NCBI GenBank assembly: GCA_959347315.1
Contig: OY365806.1
Location: forward strand, 54,055,862 to 54,119,861
DNA: 64,000 nucleotides
Direction of reading: 5' to 3'
Source: Bimastos eiseni
Lineage: Eukaryota > Annelida > Clitellata > Crassiclitellata > Lumbricidae
The translations under genes were made by a program, and so were the position numbers. Every line of letters starts with the position of its first letter. The first letter of the stretch is position 1. Below are positions 58,344 to 64,000 of the stretch, piece after piece. The notes under the pieces were generated by a model. The model did not search any database and was not told the origin of the DNA. It saw nothing but the letters and a program-made list of their open reading frames with translations.

Positions 58344-58712
58344 ATGTCTCATCAAGGAGATATAGAACAGAACACAGAAGAGCATGAGCAAGTAAGAGCA
58401 AGGTCATCAAGTAACAGTTCTTCAGTCAGAAGCAGACCTTCTGTAATGCTCGAGACCATAATAGAAATATTATCTCATTTGCAGAATGAAATGTCAGACA
58501 TTAGAAGAGAGCAGAGAGAATTGCAAAATTGTATGTTCGAACAGAGATATACCGACACCAGTCTAAGAGAATTAGCAGAGAGACGTTTAGATGCCACAGA
58601 CCAACAATTAAATAACTTGAGTAATCTTTCTCAAAGGTTAAATGCAAATGATGTTGTGGATATCAAACCTGTGGGCCTCATTGACCTGGAAAAGGAGCTG
58701 ATGAGTATTTAA
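58344..58712 (+). CDS. gag-like N-terminal frame (truncated)
   Basis: About 123 codons from an ATG in MSHQGDIEQNTEEH to a stop after LEKELMSI. The product is polar, serine-rich, then strongly helical (MLETIIEILSHLQNEMSDI, REQRELQNC), which suits the coiled N-terminus of a Gypsy-type Gag. After the stop, another frame continues with DVQHRDWVQRSNMPF. No zinc knuckle or protease follows. The role is inferred from composition and from its place inside a TG...CA element, so it stays tentative. Confidence 0.45.
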   Translation: MSHQGDIEQNTEEHEQVRARSSSNSSSVRSRPSVMLETIIEILSHLQNEMSDIRREQRELQNCMFEQRYTDTSLRELAERRLDATDQQLNNLSNLSQRLNANDVVDIKPVGLIDLEKELMSI

Positions 58713-59168
58713 TCCAGGAGATCCCTTGGTTCTCTGTACAGATATACGAGGTTTAGATACTATGGGCTCCATGTGCTTACCACCCTCTTCAGTTTCAGAT
58801 GTACAACATCGGGATTGGGTCCAGAGGTCCAATATGCCCTTTAGGGGACAGTATTTCACTCGAAAACCCGGTTCGTTACAATAGTCATACAAAAAAAATG
58901 GAGAAATTAAGTAGCCTACAATGATTACAATCTTATGCATTCCTCACAATGAAAGATAATCATAATTAGTGTTGTTTAATTGTGGTAACAGCTACTTCTA
59001 ATTAAGTGGAACTTGTTTAAATGAGTGTAGGTTTTTAATAAAATTACGTATTTTGATGTGATGATGTGACGTCACATTTCGTTGACCCCTATCCTCCTTG
59101 TCACACATCGTCACAAATTTGTAACCCCTCCCCATACGCGCGTGACGCCATTTATGGACGGCCCCTAT

Positions 59169-60045
59169 TGTCAAAAAGTTAAGAACTAAAGATTGCATAG
59201 GGAGAGCACCAATTAATATATTAAGCCCACGACAAATAGTTCATGCACTATGGTCCACTGTGTTCGTTAAAATGGAAGTTGGATTGGTGATATCAATGAT
59301 GCTGGAATAGAAGTTGGATGGGTGAACGAAATTCTTCCAAAACCAGATGCCTACTGAAATAAGAGTTGGATCATTAACCCGAATTCTAACCCTAACCCTA
59401 AATAGAAGTTGGATTGACAAAAATGGTTCTTGCTGAAGCAGAAGCTGGAATTGCAGGCATTATTATTAGCAATCCAACTTTTATTTAACCAAATACAAAG
59501 GGCGAAAAATATAATGTTTTATCATTCGATAGGCTTTTGTCCATCAACCATTATTTAGTCGTCAATTATTTGTTGGTGAAATATTTGTTGTAATTTAAAG
59601 CGTAGGCCTACATAGAATTGCTTTCCTTTGTGAAATTGTCGACAAGGGAGGGGTTCAGAGCGCCGGCATCGTTTTGAAAGTTGGGGGAATAAAGTTTGTA
59701 AAGCACGAAGCGTGAAATTTTTTTCATCTTCTTTTCCTGTTGATAATAACGTACGCGTATAGAGGAATTGCACTGTTGCATGGACGCTCATGGACGGCGT
59801 CCTGGCTCTGCTGGCCAAATAAGTGGCAGGACGGCGTCCAGCCTCGAAAATAAGCCGTCCATGACCGACCAGGCTCACTTTAAGCCCTATTTTAAACTAT
59901 GATCTGCAAACTGCTCATTGCAATGAAGACAGTTAACTTTTCTATCATCATTTAACGCGCTTTTAAAGTAAGATTATGTTTGATTAAGGCGCATTATTAA
60001 TGAAAGTTGGATTGTATTGTATTCACCTTAAATGCAAGACGATCA
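59169..60045. other. intergenic with TTGGATT-type tandem motif
   Basis: 59270-59490 contains several AGAAGTTGGATTG words (reverse complement of the CAATCCAGCTTC motif) and a short CTAACCCTAACCCTAAA telomere-like run at 59386-59402. No gene. Confidence 0.4.
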
Positions 60046-60050
60046 CCAAT

Positions 60051-61164
60051 TGTAATGATGGAAGAGGGGACTGCGTTATGAAAAAACGGCGATGTAAAGT
60101 TTATAACTTTAATGAACAATATAATATAATGTCAAATGCTGTATAAACTAAAATTGCGAACACTATAGCTATAGATATGAACAGTATATATAAAGACAAA
60201 CATTATAGGCCTATCAACAGTAGTAAATATATATATATGTATAGACATAGACTGACAGACAGTAGGCACAGCCAAGTGAATCAGCGTGGGCGAGTGGGCT
60301 GAGACAGTTGTTTGCCCTTTCTCAAACAACAATCTGGACATCAATTCTTGGTGGTAGCGGTGATGGATTGTAGCCGTGTGTCTTCAGTCTCTTCGGTTTG
60401 CGTTTACGTTATAGTTCAACAAAATGACACCAGAGTCTCTTTCTGATTATTATTCTTATTATTTAGGTTAACTTCAAAATATATTAACGTAGAACAACTT
60501 AGCTTGCTACTTCATTAACGTTCTTCATCACTCTCAGACTGTCGACCTTAACCAGACCTATCTCTATCGTCTTGGTCATCTGTCGTTTCCAGTCGCTTCC
60601 TCGAGAGTGGATTCCTCCTGCAGTCGATGACGTCCTCTGTCGTGCATCTGACGCCTTTTGAGAGTGAATCCCGACTCTCAATTTCTCCCATCTTTTATAC
60701 CCTTTCTTGCATCCTGCCATTATGGTCCTTCTACCTCATGTCTATCCTTATTTGGTTATTTGTCCCGATTGTATCCTTATTTGGTCATCTTACATCAAAT
60801 CTCTCAGGCGCTCGGCCCATCGCTCTTCCTCTGAACCCGGTCTTTTAACCTATCCTAGCCCGGCATTCGCTCTTGCCTCAGCCATATTTGGTCATAATGC
60901 CCGTCTCTCCAACTGTCTCAGCCCACTCGCCCACGCTGATTCACTTGGCTGTGCCTACTGTCTGTCAGTCTATACATATATATATTTACTACTGTTGATA
61001 GGCCTATAATGTTTGTCTTTATATATATACTGTTCATATCTATAGCTATAGTGTTCGCAATTTTAGTGTATACAGCATTTGACATTATATTATATTGTTC
61101 ATTAAAGTTATAAACTTTACATCGCCGTTTTTTTCATAACGCAGACCCCTCTTCCATCATTACA
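60051..61164. mobile_element. palindromic element with TG...CA ends and 5-bp TSD
   Basis: The arms 60051-60310 and 60910-61164 are near-identical inverted repeats (about 98 percent by eye). The element starts TGTAATGATGGAAGAGGGG and ends with its complement, flanked by CCAAT (60046-60050, 61165-61169). Each arm has a TATATAAAG word. Just inside the left arm is TTGGTGGTAGCGGTGATGG (60348-60366), resembling the primer-binding region after the 5' LTR of many Gypsy elements. A TATAAAA box on the minus strand is at 60692-60699. No coding frame is convincing. Confidence 0.85.
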
Positions 61165-61229
61165 CCAATCACAAGGAATGGGTCACCCTAAGAGCTTCGC
61201 CTTCTGCCCAAAACCTCCTCATATGCATT

Positions 61230-61440
61230 CAACTCATTACTGAAAACTGTTCTTTTCGTCTTAGTCGGACCGGAAGCGCCTCCGCATTCGAAGATTTCGA
61301 ACACTTGAGCCGGTTGGTCGAGCTAGGCCCCGTGCTGCATCCGTTGATTCTTCCGATAGTCCTACGGACGACTTCCAATGCCCACGAGTGGCCACGACCG
61401 TATGCATGATCGTGTACTTCCACAGGCAGACAATCTAGTG
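61230..61440 (+). pseudogene. decayed LINE C-terminal end
   Basis: Frames on the + strand show FEDFEHLSRLVELG, VLHPLILPIVLR and ending in TGRQSS/ADNLV, in the same order as the LINE end at 47625. Heavily mutated. Confidence 0.5.
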
Positions 61441-61498
61441 TGATCCTTTTTGATTAGCATGCTGAGTTTTTTTTTATTTATCTTGCACAAAATTGCAG

Positions 61499-61608
61499 GT
61501 ATACAACTGCTTTAATGAGAAGCATAGCCTACAAACGGATCAAGACCTTTCATACTCAGACGCAGGCCGTTATCGATCTTTACGAGAAGCACAAGAAAGT
61601 CTACCACG
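61499..61608 (+). CDS. adenylate kinase-like, penultimate exon
   Basis: After the acceptor AAATTGCAG (61498) the frame reads ALMRSIAYKRIKTFHTQTQ, AVIDLYEKHKKVYH. It corresponds to the helix after the LID arginine in AK1-type kinases (KRLETYYKATEPVIAFYEK in the human protein). The first few residues (YTTALMRS) do not match the family, so the true acceptor may be slightly downstream. The donor GTAGTT at 61609 would leave one extra base (phase 1) against the phase-0 last exon; a weaker GT at 61599 would be in frame but drop VYH. UMP-CMP kinase is the alternative family member. Confidence 0.7.
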
Positions 61609-62522
61609 GTAGTTAACGGTTTTACGTTCGTTTTATTCTGAGTTTCATTTGGGGCTGTTTACAATTAAATTTATTTTAATAGTAGGCCTAAACCACTTTA
61701 GAAATGATAGATTAACAGTTAAATTTATTTTTTATTTGAGATTTAATGGTTAATTGTGACTAGGACTAAGCGTATCGCACAATAAACAAAGCCAAATACG
61801 AAGTGAACATTATTCGTTGTTTTTCTTTTAATAGCACTATTTATATATATTGCTATTTAGTGGTTATTTGTTCATTGTAGTCGTCTTCTTACAACCACAA
61901 GGGCAGAGCAGGCAGCCTCAATCGCTAAAATTAATCGACGATTAGTCGATCAAAATTAATCGTGTTAAACTTCCATTCTTAGTTATAGTCTACAGGTTTT
62001 AATAGTCAGGGTGTGCTATAGTATTATAGTGGTTAGCATGCTTAACTGTATTTCTATGTGTAGCCTATGTGGTTTACAAACTCTTATATATTTGCATAAG
62101 CAACGCTAGTGTTTGACTCGGATTTTGCATAAGTTGCTGATGCCGAGGACGACCGAGATGTAATGTTAAAAAAACACTGCATGGAGATTCTCAAATACCA
62201 TCCAATGCGATGCGGTCAGGTTTTAGATGGCAATCTGTGGATCGGGCCAATATTCATATTTGTCAACTCAACATGTCTAAGGCAATATTCGTTAATCTAA
62301 ACGAGGTTATATATTTCTTAAATTTGAGATTGGCCAGCGTGCGGAGTCTGTGCTCAGAACCCAAACTGGCGTCATGTGATGCCCATTGAAACTGGCAGCA
62401 ATGGTTATGAATCTTCCCAATCAAATCATGAATAATGAGCAGGGCCAAGGGTATACTGAATAAGTTACAATTGGTAATCGGAAAGCGAGCTGCTTGCATC
62501 ATTTGTGCGGTAATTGTTTCAG
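61609..62522 (+). other. intron between the kinase exons
   Basis: Contains an AATTAATCGACGATTAGTCGA inverted motif near 61935 but no assignable element. Confidence 0.5.
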
Positions 62523-62588
62523 ATCGCTGCGGATGGATCGGATGACGAGAACTTCAAGAAGGTGGAGGCTTTCTTGGACAAGAATTAA
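62523..62588 (+). CDS. adenylate kinase-like, last exon
   Basis: After ATTGTTTCAG the frame IAADGSDDENFKKVEAFLDKN ends in TAA (62586-62588). It matches the C-terminal strand and helix of AK1/AK5-type adenylate kinases (VNAEGSVDSVFSQV...LD in human AK1). These are ATP:AMP phosphotransferases that balance adenine nucleotides in the cytosol. The upstream exons with the P-loop and NMP-binding region are not in view, so it is partial here. Confidence 0.72.
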   Translation: MAADGSDDENFKKVEAFLDKN

Positions 62589-63223
62589 GCCCTCGACTGA
62601 CGCAGTGGTCCCCTGAACACTTTCAGGACCCACCCGCAAATCCCTCTATGAAACTGTTGTCCTTTGCTCCTGTCAAACCCTAAATCCTCTGGTTCCAACT
62701 CGCATGGAAACAGTCTTTCCTTATCGTAATCTCCTGCAAGCGGAGAGACGACGCCTAGAATTTTGATCTTACTAAATAGCCATGATATCTTCCGAGACGG
62801 TGACCAAGCTAAATCCTGCAGAATTTTTAAAGATTTATACAAATACCTACAGTTGAAACAAGTCACTTAACATCAATACGATACTTCACGTTGGCACAAG
62901 ATACTTTGAAAATTATGCAGGAACAAGATAATTTTGTTTAATATATATATAGACCCAGTAGGTTGATTGTTTGGAAATTGTGTGGACAATGTTTAGATGA
63001 AGACGCTAACTAATCGAAGATTTATACCATTAATTCATTGAACTACAAATCTTGTATTCCAGCTGATCCAAGTGTTTCTCTTTGACTTTTCTGATTAATA
63101 ACTGGAGTTCATGTGTCGAGCCGGATGCCTGTACGAGGAAAGCGGTAGACACTAACCCACTTCATTACAAGATGCGTCATATAGCCACTCAAAAGTTATA
63201 AAGGAAAAATTCTTGAAGTACCA
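62589..63223. other. 3' region of kinase gene, nothing recognised
   Basis: The minus-strand frame 62585-62866 overlaps the exon and is taken as a shadow. Confidence 0.3.
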
Positions 63224-63365
63224 CAGGGGCGGCGATCCCGGAAGGGTCGAGAGGGACAAGTCCCCCACCTTTTACAGAGAGGGGACAAGTTACACGTGTG
63301 TCCCCCTCACATTTCTTACCCCTCATTGGGTGTCCCCCACCAGTCAAACGAAATCGTCGCCTCTG
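63224..63365. mobile_element. 142-bp CAGRGGCGGCGATCC MITE
   Basis: CAGGGGCGGCGATCCCGG at the left and AAATCGTCGCCTCTG at the right are inverted. GAGAGGGGACAAG and ACACGTGTG lie between. The ends are of hAT type but the flanks do not match. A fragment of a second copy is at 55736. Confidence 0.7.
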
Positions 63366-64000
63366 ATTGTAGACTATAGTGGATTTCCTGGCTACATATA
63401 AATTTCAGTACATACTCTCGCCTACAATTATAATAATTATGCAATCCATGATCATAGACTGGTTTAAGACAAAGCATAAGCTGCAGTAATTCACCCTATT
63501 AATAAATCCTTAAAAGCTCTGCGCATTGGGCGCTAAGAAAAACACGTCAAGAATAAAACGAGATTTCTTTCTTCAAATAACTGAACGAAGATCTAAAATA
63601 CTCTTCTGTATGAGAATAGAATCTAATGTTGCCAAATGATCGCGGCGTCAACGCTTGACAGTGGCTTCTTTCACATCGGTTGTGGACAATTTCCACAATC
63701 GTAGCAACCTGAACTCAATTTGGCGCAAAATCTTTTTAAATAGATCACCATTGTCATTGCATATGGATGCAATTTGTCACGATGTCTCAAAGTTATGCTG
63801 AACAAATGCTTTGTGAGGTGAATAGAGACAATAGATGCATAGTGATCAATGGTGGGATTGTGGCGCACTTCAAGGCATCGGCTGCTCATCGATGGGTCAC
63901 AGGTTCAAAGTACCTTCCCATCATTTGACAGTCATAGTACGTCAAGCCATACAATCTGGGAATGTGTGACTGTAGGCTACAGTTCGTTGCTTTAGTTGAA
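63366..64000. other. intergenic, nothing recognised
   Basis: No supported feature. Confidence 0.3.

Larger units (their letters stand above)
57260..58880 (+). mobile_element. TGTAACG...CGTTACA element with gag-like frame
   Basis: Starts TGTAACGATTGATATAATG and ends CCCGGTTCGTTACA, flanked by ATAG on both sides (57256-57259, 58881-58884). Comparison with MITE copy 1 near 2350 shows the join without insert. TG...CA ends and a 4-bp duplication are integrase-type (LTR element or Ginger-like). It has a TATATAAG word at 57733 and one coding frame; no direct LTR pair was seen, so it may be an internally deleted element. Confidence 0.65.
57045..59168. mobile_element. MITE 'CCGTCCATAAATGACGTCA', copy 2, split by an insertion
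   Basis: The left end GAGCCGTCCATAAATGACGTC and right end CGCCATTTATGGACGGCCCC are inverted. The uninterrupted element would be about 500 bp (57045-57259 plus 58885-59168). A target duplication was not found. Confidence 0.75.

Noticed and set aside
59386..59402. CCCTAA-type repeat as an interstitial telomere
   Set aside because: Only about two and a half units; chance or part of a tandem motif is enough.
60627..61009. Frames in the centre of the palindrome as an encoded protein
   Set aside because: No retroelement motif; composition and the TATA box on the other strand suggest regulatory or leader sequence.

Overview
The window is animal nuclear DNA from a marine-invertebrate-like genome: AT-rich, gene-poor, with multi-exon genes split by kilobase introns and a very dense load of hAT-type MITEs, CR1/L2-like and other LINE remnants, Gypsy fragments, tRNA-derived SINEs, a Helitron and TTAA-target elements. 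The frequent TAGGCCT core and the presence of a sterol-synthesis gene would suit an echinoderm-like or other deuterostome or lophotrochozoan source, but the phylum is not established from the sequence.

Two host genes are supported. (1) Squalene monooxygenase (SQLE), + strand, eight coding exons between 5813 and 28889. All seven splice junctions keep the frame and give a 505-residue protein with the GxGxxG, DG and GD motifs of FAD monooxygenases, an N-terminal membrane anchor and a hydrophobic C-terminal tail. Its introns (0.4 to 4.9 kb) hold many mobile elements. (2) The last two exons of an adenylate-kinase-type nucleoside monophosphate kinase, + strand, about 61499 to 62588; its upstream exons are not visible and the final junction has a phase problem.

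Layout: 1-5800, L2-like LINE 3' ends and a split MITE; 5813-28889, SQLE with intronic hairpin, MITEs, Gypsy and LINE pieces and a TTAA element carrying about 520 bp of (TATG)n; 29826-32884, a 3-kb endonuclease/reverse-transcriptase LINE on the minus strand; 34990-39000, MITE and SINE copies; 42098-46627, a nested cluster (hAT MITE inside a Helitron 5' end; a TA-target element inside a hAT-like element abutted by another MITE); 47600-52100, LINE remnants, a 63-bp TTAA element and a decayed hAT element; 52957-55207, a palindromic Gypsy-derived element; 56051-59168, MITEs, one split by a TG...CA element with a gag-like frame; 60051-61164, a second palindrome with TG...CA ends and a 5-bp target duplication; 61499-62588, kinase exons; then mostly featureless DNA.

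The main discovery-grade signals are the two palindromic elements bounded by LTR-like termini in inverted orientation, and several insertions whose empty site can be read from a second copy in this same window, giving exact target-site duplications without a database.
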